Source: Ovis canadensis
Lineage: Eukaryota; Chordata; Mammalia; Artiodactyla; Bovidae
Length of the DNA stretch: 64,000 nucleotides
Reading direction: 5' to 3'
Assembly (NCBI RefSeq): GCF_042477335.2
Contig: NC_091247.1
Location: 8,516,501-8,580,500, forward strand
Part shown: in pieces, positions 49,165 through 61,639 of the stretch
How the letters are laid out: each line of letters starts with the position of its first letter
Numbering within the stretch: the first letter of the stretch is position 1
The notes under the pieces: generated by a model
What the model saw: the letters and a program-made list of their open reading frames with translations, nothing else
What the model was told of the DNA's origin: nothing
Database searches by the model: none
Translations under genes and position numbers: made by a program

Positions 49165-49815
49165 TCAATGACGATGGCTTATTGAACATTTCCGATGTGC
49201 CAGACATCATTCCAGGCATTGGAAAAAACCATGATGAACAAGCTAAACAAGATTCCTTCCCGTAAGGTGCTTCCATCTGGTGTGGAGAGGAGAGACAGCC
49301 AATTCACACAGGAGACAGGATCGTTCTAGAGAGTGGTGAGTGCTCAGGGGAAATTCTATCTTCTTATAGTTTTATTTACTTATTTGGCTGTGCCGGGTCT
49401 TCGTCGCTTTGCTTGGCCTTGCTCTAGTTGTGGTGAGTGGGGGTGACTCTTCGTTGCGGTGTGTGGGCTACTCCTTGCGGGGGCTTCTCTTGCTGCGGAG
49501 AGGCCCTAGGCTCGCAGGCTTCAGGAGCTGCAGCTCGTGGGCTCAGCTCGTGGGCCTTGGTTGCTCTGCAGCGTGCGGAATCTTCCCAAACCAAGGATCG
49601 AACCCACCTTCCCCTGCATTGGCAGGCAGGTTCTTATCCACTTCACCAGGAGGGAAATCCACAGAGGACATGTTAAAGGTTAAAGAACTAGAGCGTGATG
49701 AGGGTTGGGGAGAGAAGGTCCTCTGAGGGGGTGACGAGGAGAGGAGGGATCATCACAAGTGAAGATGTCAGGGGGAGAGTTCTCCAGGCACAGGAAGAGC
49801 AGGTGAGATGTCCTC
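49165..49815 (+). repeat. Ancient dispersed repeat split by a CHRL SINE
   Basis: The left part (49165-49366) has tattgaacatttccgatgtgcc and tgatgaacaagctaaacaag. The right part (49663-49815) resumes with gaggggatgac-like and caggcacaggaagagcaggt segments. The CHRL element at 49367-49662 interrupts it. Same family as 21925 and 28866. Confidence 0.45.
49367..49662 (-). mobile_element. CHRL-type SINE
   Basis: Antisense long CHR: tatttggctgtgccgggtct, gcggggcttctcttg-like region, caggagctgcagctcgtggg, and gggatcgaacccacc-like B-box with head cacttcaccaggagggaa. Confidence 0.78.
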
Positions 49816-50356
49816 AAGTCCGGGTCAAGGATGGGATGGACTAGGAACAGAGGGACTAGCAAGCTCGGTAGGGGAGACAGTAGCCCAAGGTGGTTGAGAA
49901 GGCAGCAAGTGCTCGCCAACGATTCCACAAGTCACTCACTGTATCTGGCTTCTTACTCTAGGCTTCACTTACTCCCTTTCAAACATGACGCCGCCCTCTC
50001 TCTCCCTGCACCCTTCCTCTGCCTGTCTCTGGTATCTGGCATAAAATAATGATTTAGCATATGCCTGCAGGATGAATGAACCCCTCCAAATGGCACAGCA
50101 GAGCAGTGCTTGCTGGGAGTGAAAGAGCAGCTCTGTTCAAGGCTGAGGAAGGTGAGCGCCAGGGCCGCCACTCTCCTGACAGCTCCCCAACAGACGTTCT
50201 TTCCGGGGTAAAGAAAGTGTTTGAAAATGGCTTGTGATGATGGATGCACAATGGTGCAAATTTGCTAAAAGCCATTGAACTGTTCCTTTTAAGTGGGTGA
50301 ATGGTATAGTATGTGAATTGTATCTCAAGAAAGCTATTTTTAAAAAAATCATCAGA

Positions 50357-50568
50357 GGGACTTCCCTGGTGGTCCAGTGGTTAAGAATCCGCCTTCCGAT
50401 GCAGGGAACGATGCAGGTTTGATCCCAGGCTGGAGAACTAAGATCCCACATGCTGTGAGGCAACTAAGCCTGCTTGCCACAGCTACTGAGCCTGAGAGCT
50501 GAAAAGAAAGATCCCAAAAGTGCAACTAAGACCTAACACAGCCAAATAAATACATATTTCTTAAAAAG
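50357..50568 (+). mobile_element. CHR-type SINE
   Basis: The head gagggacttccctggtggtccagtgg, gcaggtttgatcccaggctg, and a body with caactaagacctaacacagcc and an A-rich tail. Confidence 0.83.
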
Positions 50569-50821
50569 TCATCAGCGAATTTTAGAGGAAAACTTTAAAC
50601 TCAAATAACAAACGCAGGTTTGCTTAATATGGAACTGTTCCATAGCGTCTTCACCTGAAGACAGGTACCCTGGCATGCTTCTGTAAGGCATGTTATCTAA
50701 AATTATAGCCTATTATAATTTGTATCTGAATTGTACTTTGCAGAAGCGAGAGAGACCAAAACAGAGACCTCAAATTGTCAGGCATGGGGCAAGAACTGGG
50801 TCCTGCTCCCTATTAACTCAG

Positions 50822-51048
50822 GGCATGCGTGCTAAGTCGCTTCAGTCGTGTCCAGCTCTTTATGACCCTATGGACTGCAGCCTGCCAGGCTCCTCTGCCC
50901 ATGGGATTCTTCAGGCAAGAATACTTGAGTGGATAGCCATGCCCTTCTCCAGGAGATCTTCCCAACCCAGGGATCGAACCCATGGCTCTTTTTTTGTCTC
51001 GTGCACTGGCAGGCGGGTTCTTTACCACGGAGCCCCCTGGGAAGCCCC
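50822..51048 (-). mobile_element. Bov-tA SINE
   Basis: Antisense copy starting gcatgcgtgctaagtcgcttc and ending with the head ctttaccacggagccccctg. A short T-rich insertion (ctctttttttgtc) interrupts the head region. Confidence 0.86.
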
Positions 51049-51842
51049 CCTATTAACTGCTGAATGACACCTGCTTGATCTGAGAATATTCCTGCTGAAG
51101 TCTGCTTTCTGGGTGGCAGGAAGGGGAGAGAAGGGAGGAGGCCCTAAGCATTAGAGGGGGTGGAGATGGGTGGACGAGGGTGTGGTTGCATTGCTCTGGT
51201 GAGCACTAGGCCAGATGTTACAAAAGACGCACATGTTCAAAACTTGGGCCGCTGCCAGTATCTGAGGGGAGCGTGTGATGATAAATGCCTGCTTTCCGAG
51301 AAACCAAATCCTAACCTCACACCAGTAAAGATGCTGGACAGTGTTAGAGGAATGACTGCTTTCTCTTTCATAGGAAATCCTCATTTTCTATCTCCCTCCC
51401 TACCCTCCTTTCATAAGGTTTAGAGTCAAACGGTCAAGGGGCTAGAAGGTTTCTAACACACAGCTTCATGGACCTTAGAATTTTGATTGGTAGAAAGAAA
51501 ATCTCAAACTGGGGACAAAAGAGGCAGAGAATAGGAGTTTCCAGCCACACTGTAGATACCATGGTCACTTCCCCTTAGCTCCAACCAGAGCTAGTTTCTT
51601 CCTAAGGTTGCCTGCACTATGGATAAAAGGAGCTGTGAAGTTACCAGATATACTCAGAAAAATCAAAGTGGGATTCCAAACAATTCATCTCATCTTCAAA
51701 TCAATAGCTTAAGATAGTAAATACTATTTGTTTATATTAATATGTTGAAACAAAAAGAACAAAAACAGAAAGAAAAATGGTGAAAGGGCAATTAATCTTC
51801 CAGGACAGAAAGCACTACTGTTTTCTCGTGAAGTATTGTTTC

Positions 51843-51988
51843 CTGTTTTATTTTTAAAGTATTTTTATTCTGACTGTACCGGCTCTTGGTTGTGGCGCTG
51901 GGGATCTAGTTTCCTGACCAGGGATGGAACCTGGGCCCCCTGCATTGGGAGCTCGGAGTCTTAGCTGCTGGACCACCAGGGAAGTCTC
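51843..51988 (-). mobile_element. CHR-type SINE
   Basis: Antisense CHR: tatttttattctgactgtacc, gggatctagtttcctgacc, head ctggaccaccagggaagtc. Confidence 0.8.
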
Positions 51989-52474
51989 ATAAGTAGCACA
52001 GAATAAGGCTGTTTTAAAAGAAAAGATTCAAGAATGAGGGCCAATTTTTGTACAAGATGGTGATAAGCATGAAATTATTTGGGAAGGATTCTATATTTAA
52101 GAAAGAGAGAGAATGCACATTGCCTTCATGTGTTACCAACAGCAGCAGACCTCAAAGATTAATATTCCATTTCATCTGCCAGCCTGTATCTGTTCCTCTG
52201 TAAAACACCTTGTCCGCTATCTTTACAGACTGCAAGAATTCTTCCTTGAACTGCAGGGATAGAGAATAATAGATATTTACCTTGATCCTGGCAGGAACCC
52301 AAGATGCGGCTAGTATCTTAAATTGGTAGATATAGCATTTAATGGCTCCGAATCACACTTCTTGACTTAAATGGGAGTTACCCTAAGGACTCAAGGGTTA
52401 GGAAAAATATACTTTGGAAAAAAGGGGAGAAGAGTGTTTCATGTCATCCCAGAAACTCAGAGCAGACAACAGTC

Positions 52475-52893
52475 TAGTGGTTCTCAATGTGGAGTGATTT
52501 GCCCCCCAGGGGACACCCAGCAACATCTGGAGGTGCTTTTGATCGTCATGATTGGAGGGTGCTGGGGTACTAGCGGGGCTTCCCAGGTGGTGCTGTGGCA
52601 AAGAATTTGCTTGCCAATGCAGGAGGCATGGGTTCGATCCCTGGTTTGGGAAGATTCCCTAGAGAAGGAAATGGAAACCGCTCCAGTATTCTTGCCTGGA
52701 GGGTCCCATGGACAGAGGAGCCTGGCGGGCTACAGTCCATGAGGTCACACAGAGTCAGACACGACCAAATGGCTGAGCACGCACACCTATGGGCATTGAG
52801 TGGGGAGGGACCAGGAATGCTGCTAAACATCCCACACGCACACGCTCATACAGCCCAAGATATCAATAGTACCGAGGCTGAGAAGCCCTGATC
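52475..52893 (+). mobile_element. MER5A-type hAT element split by Bov-tA
   Basis: The left half agtggttctcaatgtggag ... ggggacacccagcaacatctgg and right half gggaccaggaatgctgctaaacatcc ... accgaggctgagaagccct match the MER5A order. The Bov-tA at 52575-52786 sits between them. Confidence 0.75.
52575..52786 (+). mobile_element. Bov-tA SINE inside MER5A
   Basis: Complete sense Bov-tA: ggggcttcccaggtggtgct head, gggttcgatccctggtttgg, and tail gtcagacacgaccaaatgg. Confidence 0.9.
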
Positions 52894-53489
52894 TAGTCCA
52901 TTTTATAAAGACACAGAACCAGAGAGCAATCAAGTGACTTCTCCATGGCAGCGGTGGTAGAAATCATCTCACTTCCAAAGTCTGAGATTCTGACCGGCTC
53001 TAGGATTTAGCGTGTCACAGATCTTCAGGTCTCAGATATTTAAAAATGTGTAATCTCACAGAGCATGACAAGGCCACAAGTGCAGTGCTGCCAGTGGATA
53101 GGTGTCCAACGGACAGAAGACAAAAACCTTGGGGGGAAGTTTCCGGAAGGCAGGAAGTGCTCCCCCCACCCACACCACCCCACACACACAAAGGTCTAGT
53201 TTCAGGAGGGCTGCTACCTTCTCCCAAATTCAGGGAGCTGCTTACAGTACGATGCCAGGAGAAGAAAACATCCTGCTGGACCCGGGCTCGGGGTCACGCA
53301 CAGGAAGAGGGTGGAGCCCGGAAGAGAAGAAACACTGAAAATCCAGAGGAGATGGCTGGGTTTGTGCAAAATCTTCACCAAACAAGCAGACTGGGTGATC
53401 TTCTCCAGTCAGTCTTCCACACTCTATAGAAAACAGAATCTGCTTCTTACGTTTTCAACTGTTTATTAGTTCTGCAATCCCATTTTTTT

Positions 53490-53763
53490 AAAGCAGTTTT
53501 GAAAATTCATTTGCTTTTGGCTGTGTTGGGTCTTTGCTACTGCGTGTGGGCCTTTCTCTAGTTGCGGTCATCTGGGGCGGCTCTCCAGTTGTGGTGCGCC
53601 GGCTTCTCTTGTTGCAGAGCCCGGGCTCTAGACGACAGACAATAGTTGCGGCGCTCAGGCCCAGCTGCTCCAAGGCATGCGGGATGTTCCCAGATCAGGG
53701 ATCGACCCTGCGTCTCCTTCACTGGCAGGTGGATTCTTTACCACCAAGCCACCAAAGCACCTC
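53490..53763 (-). mobile_element. CHRL-type SINE
   Basis: Antisense long CHR: tttggctgtgttgggtcttt, gtgcgccggcttctcttgtt, gcatgcgggatgttcccag, gggatcgaccctgcgtctcc and ctttaccaccaagccacc. Confidence 0.8.
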
Positions 53764-54404
53764 CAATCCCACTATTTTTTGTTTTATGTTTCCTTGGCCC
53801 GCTTTCCATTTCACTCTGCTGTTTCACATTACCTCCCATTTGAACTCTTGGTTCGTTATTTTTATGTTTGAGGGTGATTTAAATTATTTTCTTTATACCT
53901 GTCTTCTTCCAGAATAAATTCTTTACCTGAGTGTTTATGCCACAATTATGTCATTTTTCCATATCAAATGTTTACAAAGTTCCTGTGTAGAGTTTTTTTT
54001 TTTCTTTTTTTGCTCAAATTGCCTAGATCAGAGGTAATTCTCTCTCGCTGTCTACTTGTACCAAAATGCACAGGTGGGCTATTTTTGCCCCCTCCTCATT
54101 TACCGAGGCATGATTTGAAGACTGCCTTCAGAATACAAGTTGTTTCCACACTGGGCCAATGCCCTTTGCCCAGTCTTCCACTAGGGGATCAGTAGGGGAG
54201 AGATGACTTGTGAAATTTGTCTCTCCAAACTGTAATTCAGCAAAATATTCTGAGCCAAAGACCACTCCATTGAGGGTGTATATTGGGGTCCAGGAGCGGA
54301 TACCCAGTATCAGAAACAAAGACTTTACACTTCACTTGATTTCCTGCTTCACAGTGAACTAATGAGTTAATTCAGCATGAAATTCCTGGATTTGGAATGT
54401 CCCA

Positions 54405-54700
54405 AATTTTTAAAAATTCATTTTTAATTGGAGGATAACTGCTTTACAATGTTTTGCTGGTTCCTGCTGTATAACAACGTGAATCAGCCATAAGTATACA
54501 TATATCCCTCCCCCCTGAACATCCTTCCCATCCCCTCCCCCAGCCCACCCCTCAAGGTCCTCACAGAGCACTGGGATGAGTTCTCCGTGTTATAAAGCTA
54601 CCTCCCACTAGCTGGTTAACACAGGGTAGCAGTTTAGATGTTTCAGTGCTACTCTCTCAACTCATCCCACCCTCTCCTTCCCCCACTGGGGCACGTGGGC
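54405..54700 (-). mobile_element. Bovine-type L1 3' UTR, antisense
   Basis: The plus strand reads tttttaattggaggataactgctttac, gaatcagccataagtatacatatatccc and a C-rich cccatcccctcccc block. The sense counterpart of the same unit occurs at 61640-61790. Confidence 0.75.
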
Positions 54701-55184
54701 CAAATTCAGCCTGCTGCTTCTTAGCTTAGACCTTAAGCTAATAACGGCCTTTACAATTTTAAAGGGGTGGAGGGAAAAGCAGCAGCAGCAGAGATCATAG
54801 ATGGGTCACAAAAACTGAAATATTTAAACACACAGCCCTTTGTGGAAAAAGCTTCCTGACCCTGGTCTTGCACAATGGATAAGAACAGACAAGTATCAAG
54901 GCAAATTTCTATGAAAGCCCAGAATACCAGGACACAGTGAAAGATTCAGAGGCGACAATACGGGACATGTACGAAAGATCAGGAAGTCAATGATTCAAAG
55001 GCACCTTAAAGGCAACAATGAAAACTAAGATGACAGTGGAGCCAAGTTTTTAAAAGTCTACAGGCAAACAATTTCCAACGCAGAATTCTATGCTCCTCTG
55101 AACCATCAGATAAAATAAGTATTTTCACATATCAGATTAAAATAGGTATTTCCAGACATGCAAGGTGATGAATTCTTTCAACTT

Positions 55185-55745
55185 TTTTACAAATGTTTAC
55201 CTTGATTTGTTGCTGAGAGATATATTCTCCGGGTATAAAATTCTAGATTAATATTTTGTATTTTTCAGTCCTTCAAAAATGCTCCCCTGCTGTCTTCTAG
55301 CTTACGTTGATTCTGACGAGAAATGCGCTGCCATCTTTGTCGCGCTTCTGTACACAACGTGTCTTTGCTCTCTGGCTAATCATTTCATTATTATTACTAC
55401 TGCTTTTAAGCAATTTGGTGTGTGGTGTGCTGTGGTGTAGATTTCTTCATATTGCTTATGCCTGACATTCACTGAACCTCTTACATCTGAAAGTTCATAG
55501 CTCTCATCAAATTTGGAAAATGTTCAGCTAACACTTCTTCAAAGATTATCTCTGATCCTCCCATTCTTTTCATCTTTATATGTATTAGACTCCTTCACAC
55601 CATCTCCCATCTTGCTGATACTCTCTTGCTTTAATTCCCTTGATCTCTTCTGTTTGCCTTTGAATATTTCCATTGAATGTTTCCATTGCTTTGACTTCAA
55701 GTACACTCACATTTTCTTCTGCAATGTCTAACCTGTAACCTTAAC
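55185..55745 (-). mobile_element. Old L1-related element (L1M or HAL1 type), antisense
   Basis: Antisense landmarks: tataaaattctagattaatat, ctgtcttctagcttacgttg, ctctggctaatcatttc, attcactgaacctcttacatc and tcatcaaatttggaaaatgttc. The order matches the region known from L1M/HAL1 elements. Decayed. Confidence 0.6.
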
Positions 55746-55987
55746 TTTTAACAAAAAGCATTTGTGTAGAGAGATAAGAACAAAGATGGAAAGAGGTTAA
55801 CAGCTGTGAAATCTAGGTAGAAGGTAGATGGGTAATCATCATACTATTCTTTCAAATTTCCACTACGTTGGAAATTTTTCTTAATAAGGGATTGGGGTAG
55901 AGGAAAAATGAGGATTCCTCTCTATGAGAAACTGACCAGATCTTTAAGTCTCAGTGAAAGCTTGACGAAGCTTATTACTCTAACTAG

Positions 55988-56040
55988 ATTCACGGGGTCG
56001 CAAAGAGTCGGACACGACTGAGCGACTGAACTGAACTGAG
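55988..56040 (+). mobile_element. BovB 3' tail only
   Basis: About 50 bases: cacggggtcgcaaagagtcggacacgactgagcgactgaactg. An extreme 5' truncation of BovB, or a tail remnant. Confidence 0.7.
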
Positions 56041-57479
56041 AGTTTCAAAGTTCCTTAAAAGGTAAGTAGGAAAAAGAGACAGAGACAACCCCATGATGCA
56101 CTCAAAACATTTACGTTCAATGTGATCCCCCCGGCAAGATTATGTGAGGTAAACCAAATTTGAAAACTCTCAGTGACCACCTGATTGCCTCATCTTAAAA
56201 TCCTGAAGCACTTTTATCCAAAACATGGTGAGGTCTGTCGACTGAGTAATTTTAAGCGGTCTGTCTCACAGCAGTCTGTTGTTGAAAGCCCATAGTGTGA
56301 AGCTCACACGGAGCAGAGGGAGTCTCTTGTTCAGCACTGTTTCCTTTTCTGCAAATCCCTAGCAGCTAGTACCAGCAATACCCATGTGTCCAGGGACCAG
56401 GGAAAGGCCTCTCTCCTTTGCCTCCTGGCTACACCAATGCTCAGGAAGATGGGTAAAAAAATCCATGACAGAAGAGGGTCAATAAGCTTTCTTCACCCTG
56501 TCACTCCCAGAGTAGGCGCTCTGAAGACCATCTAAGCTTAAAGGGTCTCCCTTCCGCCATCAGCTGACAAACAGAAGTGGCTTTGTTCCTACTGCCATTA
56601 AGGAAGTTCATGAGGATCATCTGAGACTAGAATAGAACCAGCTGGAAAGTCCTGAGCTCCCTCTAAGCACGGTATAAGCAACCTTCCTGCCCTCACTATT
56701 GTAACACTCCTAGTAGCTTATCCCTGTCATTGTGAATCTATGCTGGCACAGAACATGAAAATAATACTGTCTTTCCTCAACAGCCACAGATAAGGAAGAC
56801 CTGCCAATGTCATTCATCAAGCAGACTAGGACAACTCGACTTCCTGCTCTAGATGAGTCTGGACCAGATGCTCCTACGATTTCTTCCCAGAGCCAACACT
56901 CCATGATTTGATGGCATCTTGACACAGCATAGCACACAAATCCTCAGAGCCTTGCCTTACAACTGGCTACAATCATTTCCTCTTTCCTCCACAAAACAAT
57001 CCTGAATAATGAGGTTCAGACAGCCAGGGAATGACTTTAAGACACAGGGGAAACACCACAGTGAGAAGAAGCTCTGAAAAGTTTCCAGCTGCCAAGCCCC
57101 TCAGCCTGGAGAGTGGAGACTCATCACTGAATGAAGCCTCAGGCTTGCTCTGGGATGATCTGAGTGTGGGCCCGGGAAGCCACCAAATCGGAGACACGGT
57201 TTGGCTAGCCTCCCTTCCCACCTGACTCTCATGCCCCGCTGGCTACTCTTCTTGTGCCTGGGTGTAAATGTCGGAATCCCCTGGGATGCGGAGTGGGGGA
57301 ACCCAGGCCCCCTTGTCACCCGGCACCCTTTCCTCTGTGATCTGACCCACCCCTATAGCTTCCAACAGCTGAGGACGCCCCAGCCCCAGTGTCTGGCCCA
57401 GACCTCCTACACCCCTGCCCTTAATGACAGTCCATAGGGTCCAGAAACACAACACCTACAAAAGGGAACCTTTCCCAGC

Positions 57480-58226
57480 AAACCCGTTTCTTCTCCTTCA
57501 TTCATCTCAGTGAACCGCACGGTCTACCATGGGCTGCAGAAGCCAGAAAATTGGGAATCTTCCCCAACGCCATCTCCTCACCCTCTGCATCCGATCGATC
57601 ACCATAACCTGACGTTTCTACCTCCGAAGACACCTTCAGGTCCCTTTACTTCTCTCCACCTGCCACTACTGCTCCAGCCCTGGCAGCGATCCCCACTCCC
57701 ACCATCACCACCATAGCTCCTAACCCAACCCTCTGTCCAGTCTCCACACAGCGACTCGAGGTTTCTCCCCAGCCGAAAGCCTTCAGCGGCTTCCCAGTGC
57801 TCCTGGAATAGGGATATAGGTCCTTTGTAAGGACAGAAAGCCCTGAGCACCTCTCCAACTCCTGTCTGCATACTCCCTCAGCTCCAGCCAGGCTGAACCT
57901 TTCTCATATTCTTGCCAAACCTGGACACTTCTCTATGCGACTTTACTCTCTCCCAGACCCCATCAATATCACCCTCCTCCTGGCCAGCTCCCCTCACCTC
58001 CTCCAGGTCTCCCTCGGCCTCCCTCCCTCCCCTGGCCTCTCTGGGGGCTCCGTCATGTGCTGTACATCATCACACCACAGTACCCCCTCTTAAGGCATTT
58101 ACCCGATGTATTGCCACAGCCTGTGTGAATCTCACTAGGACCAGGTCTCCTCATATACCATCACCTCTGCTGCCCTCAACACAGCTTCTGGCACATAGGA
58201 GAGAGTGCAGAAATATTGGTTAAATG
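57480..58226 (+). mobile_element. L2 LINE 3' region
   Basis: Ordered L2 landmarks: agccagaaaattgggaatctt, ctgacgtttctacctccgaag, cttcagcggcttcccagtgctcc, ccctcagctccagccaggctg and a terminal agcttctggcacataggag with ttggttaaatgaac. It is long for an L2 fragment but full of stops and indels. Confidence 0.7.
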
Positions 58227-58313
58227 AACAAAAACATTTGGTCCCAGAGGCCTCAGAAACATGATGAAATGGAAACAAGCCATGCCATATGGTCCTGGGT
58301 TTCTGTGACATCT

Positions 58314-58343
58314 CAGCAGTCCTCCGAACAGCAGTCCTCCGAA
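58314..58343. repeat. 15-bp tandem duplication
   Basis: Two perfect copies of cagcagtcctccgaa in tandem (58314-58328 and 58329-58343). A local slippage event. Confidence 0.85.
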
Positions 58344-58392
58344 CAAGGACTGACTGCTGGAGACTCTGATTCAAACCAATTTTTTTTCTAAA

Positions 58393-58684
58393 GACTTTTT
58401 TTTTTTTGGATATTTGGTTGCACTGGGTCTTCATTGCTACACGGACTTCTCATTGCGGAGGCTTCTCTTGTGGAGCACAGGCTCTAGCGCCAGCAGACTG
58501 CAGCAGCTGCAGCAGAACGCCTCGGTGTTTGTGGCTCATGTGCTCCAGAGCACAGGCTCAGCAGCTGTGGTGTTACAGGCTTAGCTGCTCTGCAGCCTGT
58601 AGGATATTCTCAGATCAGGGATCGAACCTGTGTCCCCAACATTGGCAGGTGGACTCTTACCCACTGTACCACCAGAGAAGTCCT
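58393..58684 (-). mobile_element. CHRL-type SINE
   Basis: Antisense long CHR: T-run, ggttgcactgggtcttcattg, cggaggcttctcttgtggagc, ctcagatcagggatcgaacc and ccactgtaccaccagagaag. Confidence 0.8.
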
Positions 58685-59134
58685 CCAATGATTTTTTAAA
58701 ATTTTGTTTGTTTTCCTATCTCTATAAACTTTTTTGTTCCTAAGAAGAAAATAAGCTTTCCCAGTATGGTAATTACTTAGTATCTCATTTACTTCCTACC
58801 AGTTCACCTCTTAGGCCAAATCATTAGCAGACATTTAAAGTGAAATGTCAATGGCCTGTGAGAAACAGAAGGAAAGGAATTCTGGAGATCTGCTCTGTGA
58901 CAGCATGTAATTTGAGCCATTAGTAGTTCTTACTCTGCCCCAGAGACATATATTAAGATCAGATCAGTGTATCTCAGAAGCAATTGTTTTAACCAACACA
59001 AACTTTCCCAAAGAGCACTGAGTGGGCAACGACTGGCTGTTACCTGGCAATTATCAGACCCTGTGCCTATCAAAACTATAAGAGATGCGCCTCCTTGACT
59101 CTGCTAAGGTTTTATTCATAACCTTGAGCAGACA

Positions 59135-59390
59135 AGCTTATCTCAGTAATTATAACTGTAAAATAATAACAACCCCCTACAGAGACTCATTGTTTTCTGA
59201 GCAGTTGTTTGTATTATTATTTAATGCAGGCTTAAAAGAATTCTGTGATGCTGGGATTAGAATTTCCAATTGAAAAAGAGGTTAAATAACATGTCCAGGT
59301 TACCCAGTCACTAGGGGTTGGAACTGGGGCTGTCAGCTAGATGTTCTGTCTGACTAGAACTCTTTCCACTCCACGACACCACTTCTCATT
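59135..59390 (-). mobile_element. MIR SINE
   Basis: The plus strand shows the MIR core middle and right: attgaaaaagaggttaaataac, tgtccaggttacccagtcac and ggttggaactggggctgtcag. Orientation was assigned by order of the core segments and is tentative. Confidence 0.5.
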
Positions 59391-59483
59391 GATTAAAAAA
59401 ATTTTTTTTTAATTAAAAAAAAAAGCCTGGTGACAATAAGCAAGTAAAACTCATACTTGCTGAAATTCAAATGAAGTCTTGAT

Positions 59484-59714
59484 GACTTCCTTGGTGGTCC
59501 AGTGGTTAAGAATCTGCCTTCCAATGCAGGGAATGTGGGTTTGATCCCTGGTTGGGGAACTAAGATCCCATATGCCAAGGGGCAACTAAGCCACAAGCTA
59601 CAACTACAGACACCCACATGCGGCAAGGACAGCCTGTGCGCTGCAAGGACAGCCTGTGTGCTGCAAGGAAGACCCAGCACAGCCAAAAAAAAAAAAGATA
59701 AAAAAAAAAAAAGA
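59484..59714 (+). mobile_element. CHR-type SINE with internal 20-bp duplication
   Basis: The head gatgacttccttggtggtccag and gggtttgatccctggttggg, with two near-identical 20-bp units (gcaaggacagcctgtgygct at 59623-59642 and 59643-59662) and a double A-rich tail. Confidence 0.83.
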
Positions 59715-60840
59715 AGGCTTGGCTATCTCACCCTAACTTTAGTTCCAGCAACAGCCCTGCTCAGAAGCAATTGACTGGAGCAATCAAATCAGAGGATGGC
59801 CCTGGGGGTTGTATGAGCACTTCTCATAGAGGCGAGCCACAGGACTAAGGTTCACGATTTATGGCTGTTGAGTTGCCAGTGATAACTGTAAGATTTGGCC
59901 TGACTACTCCACTAAAGAAAAGATTCTTCATTAGCAGCCAAATACCTGTTTGTCTAAGAGGTGCTGTGTGCCAAGAACGCCAGAGGGAAAATCTTTTAGT
60001 GCACATTCAAAAAGCCCTTTTTGGCTTTTGTGGCAGATATGCTCTCTTATATCTGATGGGTAACACATGGATGATCCCTGAGTCCCAAACCACTTCTTAT
60101 GGGAATTTTACTCCAGATTAAACTACTTATCACCCTATCACAAGAGTAACAGCTAGTCCACAACTAAGAATACTGCATGTTAAGAGACTTGGGAGGGGTT
60201 ATAGGGAGGGAGCCTATGGGATTCAGTCAAAGCTGTACTCAAATGAAGACTAATATCCTTAGATGCTTTTATTAGAAAAAATAACCAAGTGTTTGATTCA
60301 AGAAATTAGAATAAGAACACATACACACAGACACACACCACAGAAGGAAGAAACAGATTTTTCAAAAAGACAAAACAGACAAATCTCCTTCCATGAAAAT
60401 ACTACTACTAACAGGGTAGAATGAGAAAAGATCACAACTACTGATGCAGAAGATATTATTTAAATTATACAAATCTAGTTCAATGTTAATAAGTTTGAGA
60501 ATTTTAGGCTGAAAGGCCTATTTTTATAAGAAAATAGAAATTGCCAAAATTGATTCAATTGATACTGAATAAATAAACAGTAATCAAATACATTTAAAAG
60601 ACTGGCAAATATTTATCCTCTTTCCTCTAAAAAGCAGCAAATTCAAAAATTTTTATGGATAAATCATTCCTAACATTCAGGGAAAGGAATGTCCATATTA
60701 TTTGATCTATTCTGGAACACACAAAAAAGATAAGAAACTTCCCAATTCAATACATTGAAGGAGTGAGAAATTCTGATGCAGAAGATCTGAAAAAGATGAA
60801 AGACAGAGAAAGAGACACAGAGATGGAGAGAGAGAGGAAT

Positions 60841-60993
60841 CATATATATATAATATACATTATATATATATACACATACATTATATATAATATACATTAT
60901 ATAATATACATTATATACTATACATTATATATATACTATACATTATATATATACTATACATTATATATATATATATAATATACATATAAAATA
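60841..60993. repeat. TA-rich minisatellite
   Basis: About 150 bases of imperfect tatatacattatataatatac-type units. It is AT-only apart from scattered C residues. Each strand can fold into hairpins, and length is likely unstable. Confidence 0.85.
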
Positions 60994-61004
60994 CATAGTA
61001 TTTA

Positions 61005-61360
61005 GTTGTTCATTCCATTTATTGAGTGTCCATTATGGGCCAGCACTGTTTTAGATGCTGGGGCTATAGTAATGAACAAAACAAGTCTATGCTCTCATAG
61101 AACTTACATTGGGCTGGTGGAGGCCAGGATAAGCAGACAAAACAGTAAGTGTGAAATGTCAGATTTGACAATTCAGCATGGTGAGGGGGATGAAAATTAT
61201 ATAAATTTCAGTTTTACATAATCAGAGGAGAGCTCACTGGTGAGGTAGCCTTTGACCAGGGACCTAATTAAGGGAACAAGCACACAGATATGTGAAAGAA
61301 CATTTTAGACACAGATAACAACAAATGCAAAGCCCTGAGATGGGAACATACTTGGAATGA
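61005..61360 (+). repeat. Ancient dispersed repeat (same family as 21925)
   Basis: ccatttattgagtgtccattatgggccagcac, ctggggctatagtaatgaac, ctctcatagaacttacattgg, gaacattttagacacagataac and gcaaagccctgagatggg occur in the family order. This is the most complete early portion in the window. Confidence 0.55.
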
Positions 61361-61639
61361 TCAAAGAGCAGCAAGAAGGCTCCAATACTAATGAATATAA
61401 ATGCAAAAATATTAAGCAGAATTTAATAAGCAAAATAATAAGCAGAATAAATTCTGCATCAGAATTTCTCACTCCTGAAAAATAGTGCATTGTCTATCAA
61501 GAAAGTTTATTTCAGAATATAAGGATTGCTCAACATTATAATTAATTATATTAATTGCTAGATTAAATGAGAAAAACTATATGGAAATTTCAAAAGAAAC
61601 TAAACCAGTAGTTAATCCTAATTTTACAAACAAAACAAA

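Noticed and set aside
57480..58226. C/T-rich block with open frames in intron 1 that could be a processed pseudogene
   Set aside because: Segment order matches the L2 LINE 3' region rather than a cellular gene.
60841..60993. Direct-repeat array as a CRISPR-like structure
   Set aside because: It is an AT-only minisatellite without uniform spacers, in a mammalian intron.
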